Positions 34,378 to 43,074 are shown, numbered from the stretch's first letter. The stretch is 64,000 nt of DNA from JAGXTF01 sp044224315 (GCA_044224315.1 JBGAKR010000009.1:1-64000), one strand, 5' to 3'. A program made the numbers and translations. Notes: generated from the letters alone by a model not told the origin.

Positions 34378-35870
34378 TTGTGCAATTTTCTGAAAAAATA
34401 CTGCAGAATTTTTCGCTGCATAAGACCAATCCTATTTGTACCATCAACGACGAATCTTGCGATTACGGCGCGTTTGGTGAAATTACAGGGGGGATACAGA
34501 ATAAGATTCACCGCACAGGAAGTCCGGTAATTGGAATTTTAACCCAAAATCATGCCCATACTTATGCCACGATAATAGCTACATGGCTGATGGGAAAAGC
34601 TTATGTGCCAATCAATGCTTCGTATCCGGCAGAAAGGCTTCGAACCATTTTTACTGAAGCTGGCATTACCGATATTTTTTACAGCGTAGAAAATGCCGAA
34701 ACAGAAGCTTTGCGTATTGAATTTGGAGATATTCAGTTTCATTGCACAACTACTTTTTCCAGCGCGGTTCCGTTTAATACCTTCCCTTCCAAAGACAAAA
34801 CGGCCTATATACTGTTTACTTCCGGCACAACCGGTAAACCCAAGGGTGTACCCATTACATTCGGCAACCTGGAGGCCTTTTTAGATAGTTTTAACCAGTT
34901 GGGTTATGATTTAGGCTCAAATGACCGTTTCCTGCAAATGTTTGAACTCACTTTTGATTTGTCAGTAATGAGTTTTATGGTGCCGATGACCCTTGGCGCA
35001 TCGTTTTACACACTGCCCAGTGGTATGATTAAAACCCTGGGGTTATACCAGGTGCTGGATACGTATGAAATTAGTTTTAGTTTGATGGTACCCAGTGCCA
35101 TTAATTTACTTAAACCCTACCTGGATGATGTGGATCTACCACATTTGCGCTATTCGCAATTTTGTGGTGAAGCGCTGAAAGCCGATTTAGTAAGCCAATG
35201 GAGCCGATGCATACCCAATGCGCGCATAGACAACGTATATGGCCCCACAGAAGCCACCATTTATTGCACCTGCAAAACCCTGGATATTGCGCATATAGAG
35301 GAAGATAGTTTGAACGGAGTGGCCGGAATTGGGGTAGCCATGGCTAATGTTGAAACCTTCATTGCTGATACCGAGAATAACCCTGTAAATACGGATGAAG
35401 TAGGCGAATTATGCCTGGCTGGAGCTCAATTAACACCCGGATATTTAAACAACCCGGAACAAAACGAAAAGGCTTTTTTTGAGAAAAACGGAACCCGATA
35501 TTATCGCACCGGAGATTTGGTAAAGGCCAATACCAATGGCGAAATATTTTATGCCGGCCGCAAGGATGATCAGGTAAAAATTCAGGGATTCAGAATTGAG
35601 TTGGCCGAACTTGAATTGGCAGCAACCCGCATATTACCAGCACACAGCAGTGTGGCCGTTGGTTTTCAGGATCATGGTGGAAACTGGATGCTGGCCTTGT
35701 TTATTCAAAATCTTATGGCCGACAGCGAAATTATTCGCACCGAATTGGGGCAACATATTCCGGATTACATGATACCCCATTTGGTAATGAGTATTGATGA
35801 TTTCCCACTGAATTCAAATGGGAAGACGGATAAAAAAATATTGCGTCAATTGGCCCTAAACCACCTGTAA
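34374..35870 (+). CDS. DltA-like amino-acid adenylating enzyme (D-alanine:carrier-protein ligase type)
   Basis: 498 residues of the ANL superfamily without condensation or carrier domains. Adenylation motifs in order: A3 YILFTSGTTGKPKGV, A5 NVYGPTEATIYCT, A7 YRTGDLV, A8 near QVKIQGFRIELAELE and A10 NSNGKTDKK with the catalytic Lys. The stretch FELTFDLSVM and the FCGEAL segment match DltA, where that Cys is known to help select D-Ala over L-Ala. This predicts loading of D-Ala or another small amino acid on the carrier protein encoded two genes downstream. Overlaps gatB by 4 bases and the GNAT gene by 1. Confidence 0.85.
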   Translation: MIVQFSEKILQNFSLHKTNPICTINDESCDYGAFGEITGGIQNKIHRTGSPVIGILTQNHAHTYATIIATWLMGKAYVPINASYPAERLRTIFTEAGITDIFYSVENAETEALRIEFGDIQFHCTTTFSSAVPFNTFPSKDKTAYILFTSGTTGKPKGVPITFGNLEAFLDSFNQLGYDLGSNDRFLQMFELTFDLSVMSFMVPMTLGASFYTLPSGMIKTLGLYQVLDTYEISFSLMVPSAINLLKPYLDDVDLPHLRYSQFCGEALKADLVSQWSRCIPNARIDNVYGPTEATIYCTCKTLDIAHIEEDSLNGVAGIGVAMANVETFIADTENNPVNTDEVGELCLAGAQLTPGYLNNPEQNEKAFFEKNGTRYYRTGDLVKANTNGEIFYAGRKDDQVKIQGFRIELAELELAATRILPAHSSVAVGFQDHGGNWMLALFIQNLMADSEIIRTELGQHIPDYMIPHLVMSIDDFPLNSNGKTDKKILRQLALNHL

Positions 35871-36517
35871 TGGAGCATTTCAGGAAAGCCACCACAGCGG
35901 ATATTCCGTTTTTAATTGAGGGCATCATAGCCTCCGAAAAATCGGGAACGGATATTCTTTCCTATGCACGTATTTTTTCAATTTCTGAGGCCAATGTAAA
36001 GGCCTTAATCACCGAGATTATGGAGGAAGAAATTGAAAATCAGGAATGGAATCCGGGATCATTTGTGATTGCAGAAATAGATGGTAAACCAGTAGCGTGT
36101 TTAAGTGCGTGGATAGAAGGCCAGGGCGGCACAGGAAGCGGAATTCTCAAAGCACAGGCAATGTCATATTTTTTGGGCAATGTATGGTCTCAAAGTATCG
36201 AAAAACTGAAGTTGGTAGCCAGTGTTCAAATTCCCAGATTGACCGATAGCTTACAGCTGGAAAACATATATACAGCGCCCGAATACAGAGGTAAGGGAAT
36301 CGCAGGTAGATTGATAGAATTTGCGATTGAAAATGCAAAAGTAACTGCACCGGATTTGGAGCAGGCAGAGATACAGTTGATGGCGAATAACACCGCCGCC
36401 GTGGTTTCATACACAAAATGTGGATTTTTACAGAGGGCCGTTTCCGTGGCAACAGACCCTGCTGTTCTAACTTTGCTTCCGGGTGATTCAAAGATTTCAC
36501 TCAGCAAAAACGTTTAA
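35870..36517 (+). CDS. GNAT-family N-acetyltransferase
   Basis: 215 residues with the acetyl-CoA binding motif A in LENIYTAPEYRGKGIAGRL (about residues 126-144) and a motif B in NNTAAVVSYTKCGF. The ATG shares one base with the adenylating-enzyme stop (TAATG), so it is embedded in the dlt-like cluster. Cytoplasmic. It might acetylate the activated amino acid, the carrier or a lipid precursor; nothing in the sequence decides this. Confidence 0.85.
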   Translation: MEHFRKATTADIPFLIEGIIASEKSGTDILSYARIFSISEANVKALITEIMEEEIENQEWNPGSFVIAEIDGKPVACLSAWIEGQGGTGSGILKAQAMSYFLGNVWSQSIEKLKLVASVQIPRLTDSLQLENIYTAPEYRGKGIAGRLIEFAIENAKVTAPDLEQAEIQLMANNTAAVVSYTKCGFLQRAVSVATDPAVLTLLPGDSKISLSKNV

Positions 36518-36518
36518 T

Positions 36519-36764
36519 ATGGAAAGAGACGGAATCATTCAGAAATTAACCGAAATTTTCGGCCAGGTTTTTAATCAAAAAGATATTGTTATTACCGATA
36601 GTCTTACAGCCGATCAGGTGCCCAAATGGGATTCTCTGTCGCACCTAACTATGATTGCAGAGGTAGAAAAACAATTTCAGATTAAATTCAAACTGAAAGA
36701 ATTGGTAGGCATGAATAATGTGGGTGAATTGATTCAGCTCATTTCCGCCAAAACCAACGCTTAA
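36519..36764 (+). CDS. Acyl carrier protein (DltC-like role)
   Basis: 81 residues from the ATG at 36519, one base after the preceding stop. The phosphopantetheine attachment site is Ser39 in PKWDSLSHL. Acidic helix-rich sequence with IQKLTEIFGQVF at the start and VGMNNVGELIQLI near the end fits a four-helix carrier. Being between the DltA-like ligase and the exported SGNH/MBOAT genes, it most likely carries the activated acyl group as a thioester to the membrane. Confidence 0.88.
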   Translation: MERDGIIQKLTEIFGQVFNQKDIVITDSLTADQVPKWDSLSHLTMIAEVEKQFQIKFKLKELVGMNNVGELIQLISAKTNA

Positions 36765-36765
36765 T

Positions 36766-38163
36766 TTGAAAAATTCAAACCCATCCAAGTCGCTGATTAC
36801 CGTAATTCTGGCTGCAGGATTGCTGCTGGCTTGCGTATGTGTTTTTTCATTTTCAAATACTGCCTCCATTCTTGAAAAAAATGGATTAAAATTTACCTCC
36901 ACTCAGGATTTATACGATGCTTATTTAAAAACCCCTGAAGGGCCAAAAAAACGTGCACCCAAAACCCAAATTACCGATAAAAAGAAATACGACAGCCTTT
37001 CTGTGGCTGAAAAAAAAGCACTGGACACTCTGAGAGCTGCAGTGAATTTTCTTGAGAATTTTGAAATCGCAGCCGACAATACTGCGCTTTCGCTGTTTTT
37101 TGGCGCTGCCCTCAATCATACCGATACTGCAATTCATATCTGGTATTACGGCGACTCGCAAATTGAAGGAGACCGTATAACCCAGGATTTGCGCACCCTT
37201 ATGCAAGCCGATATGGGCGGAAGTGGTTTGGGATATGTGCCATTTAGCGATGTAGCCTCATACCGCACCATAGAGTTAAAACCCGCCCCGGGTTGGTTGA
37301 AATTGAATTGTTTTACCAATAAATCGCCAAAGGGATTTGGGTTTGCCGGTAAAGTATTTAAGTTTAATGTAAGCGATAGTACACTTTCAGCCAGCACTTC
37401 TATCTGGATTTCGCCCAATCAAAAGTACCAATCACTTTGGCTCTTGTATGGCAAATCGAACGGGGGAAAAATCAAATTGCGCAGTAAAGACTCAAGCGGA
37501 CGACAAATTATCATGCCGGCTGCAACAGCAAGCGGAAAGGTATTAATTTCTTCAAAGCCTCTGTATGGTAGTATAACGCTGGATTTACCCAGTGGCACTC
37601 CCTACTTTGGCTATTTGATGGAGGGAAACAAGGGTATACAGGTAGATAACTGCGGTATCAGGGGACATAGTGGTGACGGATTGAAATTTATAGCCGACAA
37701 CATGCTTCAAACCCAGGCCAGACAATTAAACACCAAGCTGGTGATTTTCCATTTCGGGAATAATATGATTCCTTATATCAAATCCAACAAAAACATGGAC
37801 TATTTCAGAAAGGGATTTGAGGAAACTTTCAGACGGTATAAAAAACTGATACCCAATGCCAGCTTTCTGGTGATTTCGCCGGGTGATATGGGCTATGTAA
37901 GCAACGGACAGGAAACGAGCTACCCATTTATTGCCGATTTGGTTGAAACTTTCAGAGAGGCCGCAAAAAACACCGGATGTGCATTTTTTGATATGCATGC
38001 CCTGATGTTAAAAAATGGCGGGATAATTGGATGGAAGAAAAAGGGGCTTGCCAATCTTGACGGACACCTGTCTGCATCAGGTCAAATGGTCTTTGCGCGA
38101 GCCCTTTACAACGAGTTAAAAAAAGAAATGCAGGTTGAACATATTTTAAGCAATACACAATAA
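36766..38163 (+). CDS. Exported SGNH/GDSL hydrolase or acyltransferase (first of two)
   Basis: 465 residues starting at a TTG one base after the ACP stop. An N-terminal membrane or signal segment (SLITVILAAGLLLACVCVFSF) is followed by a Lys-rich linker. SGNH blocks: nucleophile Ser131 in YGDSQIEGD, the Asn block in FHFGNNM, and Asp432/His434 in NLDGHLSASG (spaced D-x-H, not the usual D-x-x-H). Between the first and second blocks is a ~150-residue beta-rich insert. This type of protein completes O-acylation in alginate, peptidoglycan and dlt systems. Likely periplasmic. Confidence 0.82.
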   Translation: MKNSNPSKSLITVILAAGLLLACVCVFSFSNTASILEKNGLKFTSTQDLYDAYLKTPEGPKKRAPKTQITDKKKYDSLSVAEKKALDTLRAAVNFLENFEIAADNTALSLFFGAALNHTDTAIHIWYYGDSQIEGDRITQDLRTLMQADMGGSGLGYVPFSDVASYRTIELKPAPGWLKLNCFTNKSPKGFGFAGKVFKFNVSDSTLSASTSIWISPNQKYQSLWLLYGKSNGGKIKLRSKDSSGRQIIMPAATASGKVLISSKPLYGSITLDLPSGTPYFGYLMEGNKGIQVDNCGIRGHSGDGLKFIADNMLQTQARQLNTKLVIFHFGNNMIPYIKSNKNMDYFRKGFEETFRRYKKLIPNASFLVISPGDMGYVSNGQETSYPFIADLVETFREAAKNTGCAFFDMHALMLKNGGIIGWKKKGLANLDGHLSASGQMVFARALYNELKKEMQVEHILSNTQ

Positions 38164-40004
38164 AACCCTTCATTATCATAGCCACCCTTGCCGCCGCGGC
38201 AATACTTGCAGCCCCGTCTCCGCACGAAGCTGTTGCTCCTTATCCAACGTGGGCTCCCAATGATTACTATCATTATAGTTGGTTGCACCCCGAGCTGAAT
38301 AGTTTTCAGTTCTACAACAAATCGGTTTTAGAGCCCTTGTTTACCAAACTGCAAAACGCCGACCGAAAGCGGGTAACCATTTTGCATATCGGTGATTCGC
38401 ATGTACAGGCCGATGGATTTACCGGTGAAATCCGCAACCGTATGCAGGCCGCCTTTGGATATGCCGGCAGGGGCATGGTATTTCCCTACTCTACCGGACA
38501 TACCCATGCTGCAGTGGATTATTTTACCGACCATACCGGACGTTGGCTGTATGCAAAAAACATAGAACAAAATCCACCTTTGGATTTAGGTGTAAGCGGA
38601 ATAAGCAGCAAAACCCTTGACCAGAATGCCTCATTTCGGTTGCATTTCCGCAATACGATACGACCAGAATTCAGAAAGCTGCGCATATTTTGCCGCAGGG
38701 GCCCTTCTACTTATGATTTGCGCATTAAAACTTCTTCGCAGGAGGTAAATGTGGATGTTTATGATGCAGCAAGAGACGGTGAAAAACCCGTAAATGTGGT
38801 AGATGTAGAATTAATGCAGGGTGATAATGAAATTGCATTTTACCTTCAAAAAACTGATACTGCGCAAAAAGAATTTGAGATTTATGGCATAAGTATCGAA
38901 AACCCTGAAGACCGGGGGGTGCTATTTCACAGCGTGGGAATCAATGGCGCCGGATATTATTCATTGCTGCGCGAAAATTTATTAGAAGAACAATTGCACT
39001 ATGTATCGCCCGATGCTGTGGTGCTGGATGTAGGGGCCAATGATTTTTACCGGGGTGGAATTAATAAACCCGAAATGATGGGCAATTTGAAAAAAATGGT
39101 GGATTTATTGCGCAATTATAAACCCGATTTGCCCATTATTTTAAGCTGCTCGCAAGATATATACCGCGGGGGTTACAGCTTGTCGGACTGTGCAGTTTTC
39201 TCGGATATAATTGCCGAATTTTCTAAAGAAAACGGCACTGCATTTTACGATTGGTATTGGATTGCCGGAGGACATTATTCTATGTTAAAGTGGAATGGCA
39301 GCATGCTCTCAAACCGCGATTTGGTGCATCTTTCCGGGCAGGGATACAAACTTAAAGGTCAATTGATAGCAGAGGCATATGAAAATACTTACAATTGGTT
39401 TTTAAAACGCGATACAGCCATTAAATTGGTGTATAATATCGATTCGTTGGCGCATCCGCCGGTTGATTCAAATGCTTTAAAAAACCAGCCTGTTACCACC
39501 ATTCAATACAAATGGATCTATCACCGTGTAACCCGCGGGCAAACCATTTTTGGCATTGCCTCCTGGTACGGTGTATCGGCATATCAGATAAAGGTATGGA
39601 ACCATTTGCGCAATAATTATTTGTGGATAGGGCAGTTACTTAAAATCTATGCCCCAGTAAAAGTTCCGGTAACATCACCTCCTACACCCCAAAATCCAGT
39701 AACCCCCATACAAACGCCCATAAGGGATTCGGCTGTGCTAAAACCGCAACTTCCGCCCCAGCCTATTACAAAGCCCTCACCGCAGCCCCAGCCTTTGCCA
39801 AAACCAAAGCCTCAAACCCAAGCACCGGTGCAGGTGAAACCCAAGCCCAATGCCCAACCTAAAGCTGTTTATTACACAGTAAAAAAAGGTGAAACCCTTT
39901 TCAGTATTGCGAAGAAATTTGGAACCAGTACTTCAGCCATTCAAAAATTAAATAATATGAGAACCACCAATTTGAAAATTGGGCAGGTATTGCGAGTGAA
40001 ATAG
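38160..40004 (+). CDS. Exported SGNH/GDSL protein with two C-terminal LysM domains (second of two), probable AUA start
   Basis: The SGNH domain has Ser80 in HIGDSHVQADG, GAND block (LDVGANDFYRGG) and Asp387/His390 in RDLVHLS. After it come LysM 1 (YHRVTRGQTIFGIASWYGVS), a ~65-residue Pro/Gln/Lys linker and LysM 2 (YYTVKKGETLFSIAKKFGTS) at the end, so it should bind peptidoglycan. The first ATG/GTG/TTG in frame is a TTG at 38283, but the same frame upstream encodes a clear signal peptide (KPFIIIATLAAAAILAAP) with no standard start; ATA at 38160, overlapping the previous stop as ATAA, is the best candidate. The frame is closed by TGA at 38136. Confidence 0.75.
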   Translation: MKPFIIIATLAAAAILAAPSPHEAVAPYPTWAPNDYYHYSWLHPELNSFQFYNKSVLEPLFTKLQNADRKRVTILHIGDSHVQADGFTGEIRNRMQAAFGYAGRGMVFPYSTGHTHAAVDYFTDHTGRWLYAKNIEQNPPLDLGVSGISSKTLDQNASFRLHFRNTIRPEFRKLRIFCRRGPSTYDLRIKTSSQEVNVDVYDAARDGEKPVNVVDVELMQGDNEIAFYLQKTDTAQKEFEIYGISIENPEDRGVLFHSVGINGAGYYSLLRENLLEEQLHYVSPDAVVLDVGANDFYRGGINKPEMMGNLKKMVDLLRNYKPDLPIILSCSQDIYRGGYSLSDCAVFSDIIAEFSKENGTAFYDWYWIAGGHYSMLKWNGSMLSNRDLVHLSGQGYKLKGQLIAEAYENTYNWFLKRDTAIKLVYNIDSLAHPPVDSNALKNQPVTTIQYKWIYHRVTRGQTIFGIASWYGVSAYQIKVWNHLRNNYLWIGQLLKIYAPVKVPVTSPPTPQNPVTPIQTPIRDSAVLKPQLPPQPITKPSPQPQPLPKPKPQTQAPVQVKPKPNAQPKAVYYTVKKGETLFSIAKKFGTSTSAIQKLNNMRTTNLKIGQVLRVK

Positions 40005-40005
40005 T

Positions 40006-41412
40006 ATGCAGTTTAATTCAACCCTGTTTATTGGTGCATTTACCCTAATCTATTTGTTGTATTTTTTTACAGCAAAAAATGTAAAAGCACGCACATGGTT
40101 ATTATTACTTGCCAGCCTGGGTTTCTATTTTTCTTTAAGCAAATCGGGCATACTTATACTGGGTTTAGTTGCATTTTCGGATTATTTAATTGCCAAAAAA
40201 ATATTTAAAACCCAAAACGAAAAACGAAAACAATATCTACTATATCTTGCGGTTTTTATAGACCTGGGCATACTGCTGCTTTTCAGGCATATTACCGACT
40301 GGTTTAATCTGGGCGATATCCCCTTCTGGCCCATGGTTATCGGGGTTTCGTTCTTTATTTTCAGGTCGCTGGGTTATGTGCTGGATGTGCAACGTGAAAT
40401 GATTGATGAACCTGAAAATAATTTTGCCAATTATTTATTATATGTTTCATTTTTCCCATTAATATTAACCGGTCCCATTCAACCCTCAAGGGATTTTTTA
40501 CCCCAGGTGCAGCAACCCTTTGCGCCTGAGAAAGTAAATACAGGAAAAGCCATATTTTTGTTGTGCACGGGAATAATAAAAAAATATATTTTATCCAATT
40601 ATCTGGCTGTTAATTTTGTAGATAGGGTATTTGATAATTCGCATTTATTTACTGGTATCGAAAATTTAATGGCAACAGTGGCCCAAGCCCTGGTAGTGTA
40701 TTTCGATTTTAGTGGATATACCGATTTAATGATTGGAATTTGCCTGCTTTTGGGCATAGATATTATTGATAATTTTAATTTCCCTTACCTCTCGCAGAAT
40801 ATTACTGAATACTGGCGCCGCTGGCATATGAGTTTATCAAAATGGCTCAATGAATACCTGTATTTTCCAATGTCGTTTGCCTTGCGCAGCTGGAAAAAAG
40901 CTGGAACAATTACTGCGGTATTCATCACTTTTGTAGCCAGTGGATTTTGGCATGGTACCAGTTTCCATTATACCTTCTGGGGGATACTGAATGGCGTTGC
41001 ACTTAGTTGGGACATTGCATCAGCCGGATTGAGGGATAAGCTAAAAAAATGGATCCCCTCATTGGTTTATATGATTATTTCAGTTTTGCTCACATTTACT
41101 TTCCTTTCATTAAGCGGTGTGTTTTTTAAAGCCCCAACCATGGTAAGCGGAATGGAAATGCTGAAACACATATTTACCAAGCCCGACTTTACCTTTTTTG
41201 GACAATGGTTTGCGCATTATCCCTGGGTATTTAGCATTATAGCAGGTACTTTAATATTACAATTTGTACTGCAATTAATTTATGCCGATGTGGTGTTGTT
41301 TTTCGAAAAATTACCTGCGTTTTTACTCTCCCTTATATTGGCCGCCACCGTATTTATTGCCTATCAGGTAAGTGGCATGGACAGTTTGCCTTTTATTTAC
41401 CTGGAGTTTTAA
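40006..41412 (+). CDS. MBOAT membrane O-acyltransferase (DltB/AlgI-like)
   Basis: 468 residues, about ten membrane helices. MBOAT motifs: YWRRWHMSLSKWLNEYLYFP and the catalytic His316 in SGFWHGTSFHY. The upstream FYSFPLILTGPIQPSR-like segment (LYVSFFPLILTGPIQPSR) is also characteristic. DltB/AlgI relatives take the acyl group from a carrier protein or CoA in the cytoplasm and hand it across the membrane to an SGNH protein. Starts one base after the preceding stop and ends the cluster; the convergent ydcF-like stop abuts it (41412/41413). Confidence 0.9.
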   Translation: MQFNSTLFIGAFTLIYLLYFFTAKNVKARTWLLLLASLGFYFSLSKSGILILGLVAFSDYLIAKKIFKTQNEKRKQYLLYLAVFIDLGILLLFRHITDWFNLGDIPFWPMVIGVSFFIFRSLGYVLDVQREMIDEPENNFANYLLYVSFFPLILTGPIQPSRDFLPQVQQPFAPEKVNTGKAIFLLCTGIIKKYILSNYLAVNFVDRVFDNSHLFTGIENLMATVAQALVVYFDFSGYTDLMIGICLLLGIDIIDNFNFPYLSQNITEYWRRWHMSLSKWLNEYLYFPMSFALRSWKKAGTITAVFITFVASGFWHGTSFHYTFWGILNGVALSWDIASAGLRDKLKKWIPSLVYMIISVLLTFTFLSLSGVFFKAPTMVSGMEMLKHIFTKPDFTFFGQWFAHYPWVFSIIAGTLILQFVLQLIYADVVLFFEKLPAFLLSLILAATVFIAYQVSGMDSLPFIYLEF

Positions 41413-42174
41413 TCAGGCTTTGCCAGAAAGCTTGTAAACCATCAAACCCACCCACTCCTTTACAATGGCATCAAACTGAAACAAAGCTTCGGTAGAGGGC
41501 ACCAAATAATCGCCCAGGGTATACCCCCGCGCTGGATTGCCATTGAAATGCACCGGATAAGCCACAAAATTCACTTTGCATTTTTTAAAAGTACGACGTG
41601 CACGGGGCATATGCGAGGCACTGGTAATGAGCAACACAGGAGCAGAGTGGTTGTGTGCATCCAATATTTTTTTAGAATTTACGGCATTTTCCCAGGTGTT
41701 TTTAGAGGTAGAATCAATAAGGATAACGGAAGCCGGAATGCCTATTTGTTTCAAGTATTCGCGCACATACACACTTTCTGGTTTGCGTTTTTTATTGAGA
41801 GTAGCTGCGCCTCCACTGATAATGAAAGTATCGATTTGTTGGGATTTATAGAGCAAAATAGCTTCATACAATCGATCTGCGGCTTCGGCCATCTGCACCT
41901 TATGGCGGGTTTCATCCCACTCGGCATAACCACCCAAAACCAGGGCGGTGCGTGGATGATTGGGTTGTAAGGGTTGTATTTCAGACTCCCACATCAGCGA
42001 TAATTCATTTACAACTACTTTGTTGGAAGTAAGAAAGGCTACCGAAATTAATACAATCAACAGAATCTTTTTGGTCTTTGGCTTTTTAGCAATCAAAGCC
42101 CAAATTCCCAAGGCCACAATCCAAAAAAGCGGATGCAGAAAGGATGAAAATATTTTGGATACCTTGAAAAACAA
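41413..42174 (-). CDS. YdcF/ElyC-family (DUF218) membrane protein
   Basis: 253 residues. Two N-terminal helices (about 10-55) then the DUF218 domain: RTALVLGGYAEWDE, ADRLYEAILLYKS, DTFIISGGAA, DSTSKNTWENA and LLITSASHMPRARRTFKK. E. coli relatives (ElyC, SanA) act in envelope maintenance and peptidoglycan or lipid-carrier control. Its position tail-to-tail with the acylation cluster may be incidental. Confidence 0.87.
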   Translation of the reverse strand: MFFKVSKIFSSFLHPLFWIVALGIWALIAKKPKTKKILLIVLISVAFLTSNKVVVNELSLMWESEIQPLQPNHPRTALVLGGYAEWDETRHKVQMAEAADRLYEAILLYKSQQIDTFIISGGAATLNKKRKPESVYVREYLKQIGIPASVILIDSTSKNTWENAVNSKKILDAHNHSAPVLLITSASHMPRARRTFKKCKVNFVAYPVHFNGNPARGYTLGDYLVPSTEALFQFDAIVKEWVGLMVYKLSGKA

Positions 42175-42402
42175 TTTAAGTTCAAAAGTAAGTAAATAGA
42201 CAGTTTGATTAAATCAGGATGTCGGTAAAAGGCCAAATTCATTAGTTCAGTAAAGCACTCTTTGTAAAAAATGTATTGTACTTCTTGCAATTTACTCGCT
42301 CTTGCAATTGACAGCGTTCAGCTACTTTCAATCTGTTTCTAATTGATGATTACGAAAAGTTAATAGAAACAAACAATAATATGCCTGTTTTGCAAGCTGC
42401 TT

Positions 42403-42655
42403 GGTCCCAACGGAGCACAAAAAAAACACGCTTTTGCGTGTTTAATTTTTGTGATCCCCGCCTCTAGTCAGAGTCGGGCAAGCCGTGGGGTCTACGCTTA
42501 AGCGGTCCCAGCGGGGCACAAAAAAAACACGCTTTTGGCGTGTTTAATTTTTGTGATCCCCGCCTCTAGTCAGAGTCGGGCAAGCCGCGGGGTCTACGCT
42601 TAAGCGGTCCCAGCGGGGCACAAAAAAAACACGCTTTTGGCGTGTTTAATTTTTG
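42403..42655. repeat. Left tandem array: ~102-bp units carrying tRNA 3'-end-like sequence and a terminator
   Basis: Units start at 42403, 42504 and 42606 (101- and 102-bp periods); the third merges into the intact tRNA-Lys. Each unit holds GGTCCCAGCGGGGCAC, a terminator hairpin AACACGC/GCGTGTT, and, in the first two, a palindromic segment beginning GATCCCC with CTCTAGTCAGAG and CGCTTAAGCG. Near-identical copies differ at few bases. On the minus strand each unit looks like the end of a tRNA followed by its terminator. The 42175-42402 stretch before it holds nothing recognisable. Confidence 0.85.
42627..42647 (-). terminator. Terminator of tRNA-Lys (innermost of three copies)
   Basis: On the minus strand: AAACACGC, loop CAAAA, GCGTGTT then T-run, about 10 bases after the tRNA. 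Two more copies recur in the left array at 101- and 102-base steps. Confidence 0.75.
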
Positions 42656-42728
42656 TGATCCCGCTGGGACTCGAACCCAGGACCCATACATTAAAAGTGT
42701 ATTGCTCTACCAACTGAGCTACGGAATC
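42656..42728 (-). tRNA. tRNA-Lys (anticodon TTT), CCA not encoded
   Basis: Cloverleaf complete on the minus strand: acceptor GATTCCG / CGGGATC (one T-G pair), D-arm GCTCAGTTGGTAGAGC, anticodon loop CTTTTAA between ATACA and TGTAT, T-arm CTGGGTTCGAGTCCCAG. The discriminator A is followed by CAA, not CCA, unlike the tRNA-Gly in this window. Flanked on both sides by tandem arrays that contain parts of this gene. Confidence 0.95.
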
Positions 42729-43040
42729 ATATTTTCACTCTTGCGAGTTATTTTCAGAACGGAGATTCTTGCTCTACCAATCCCGAACGGCTTATTTGGC
42801 TTGCCAATTAGCCGGTTGTGGACCCTCGACAATCTAAATCGGCTGTGGCCGCTTAAGATTCGTCGGGGCTGAGCTACGGAATCATATTTTCACTCTTGCG
42901 AGTTATTTTCAGAACGGAGATTCTTGCTCTACCAATCCCGACCGGCTTATTTGGCTTGCCAATTAGCCGGTCGTGGACCCTCGACAATCTAAATCGGCTG
43001 TGGCCGCTTAAGATTCGTCGGGGCTGAGCTACGGAATCAT
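42716..43040. repeat. Right tandem array: two 155-bp units each with a tRNA-Lys 5' end split by an 88-bp palindromic insert
   Basis: GAGCTACGGAATC recurs at 42716 (inside the real tRNA), 42871 and 43026, exactly 155 bases apart. In each unit the sequence matching the tRNA 5' half (TTGCTCTACCAA then CTGAGCTACGGAATC) is interrupted at the D-loop by an insert (42781-42868 and 42936-43023). The insert starts TCCCGA and ends TCGGGG, and contains two long hairpins (one around GGCTTGCCAATTAGCC, one around CCGCTTAAGAT). Units differ at a few bases only. Confidence 0.85.
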
Positions 43041-43074
43041 TCTGTTTTCACATCCCATTTTGTTAACGGGACTG

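Noticed and set aside
34374..36764. Nonribosomal peptide or siderophore cluster
   Set aside because: No condensation, thioesterase or multidomain synthetase is present; the MBOAT and SGNH partners point to polymer acylation.
42642..42872. Plus-strand open frame across the tRNA-Lys region (begins FNFCDPAGTRTQDPYIKS)
   Set aside because: It is the antisense of the tRNA-Lys; the PAGTRTQDP pattern is a well-known false protein produced by tRNA genes.
42403..43040. CRISPR array
   Set aside because: The repeats are long (about 102 and 155 bp) with no variable spacers, and contain tRNA parts.
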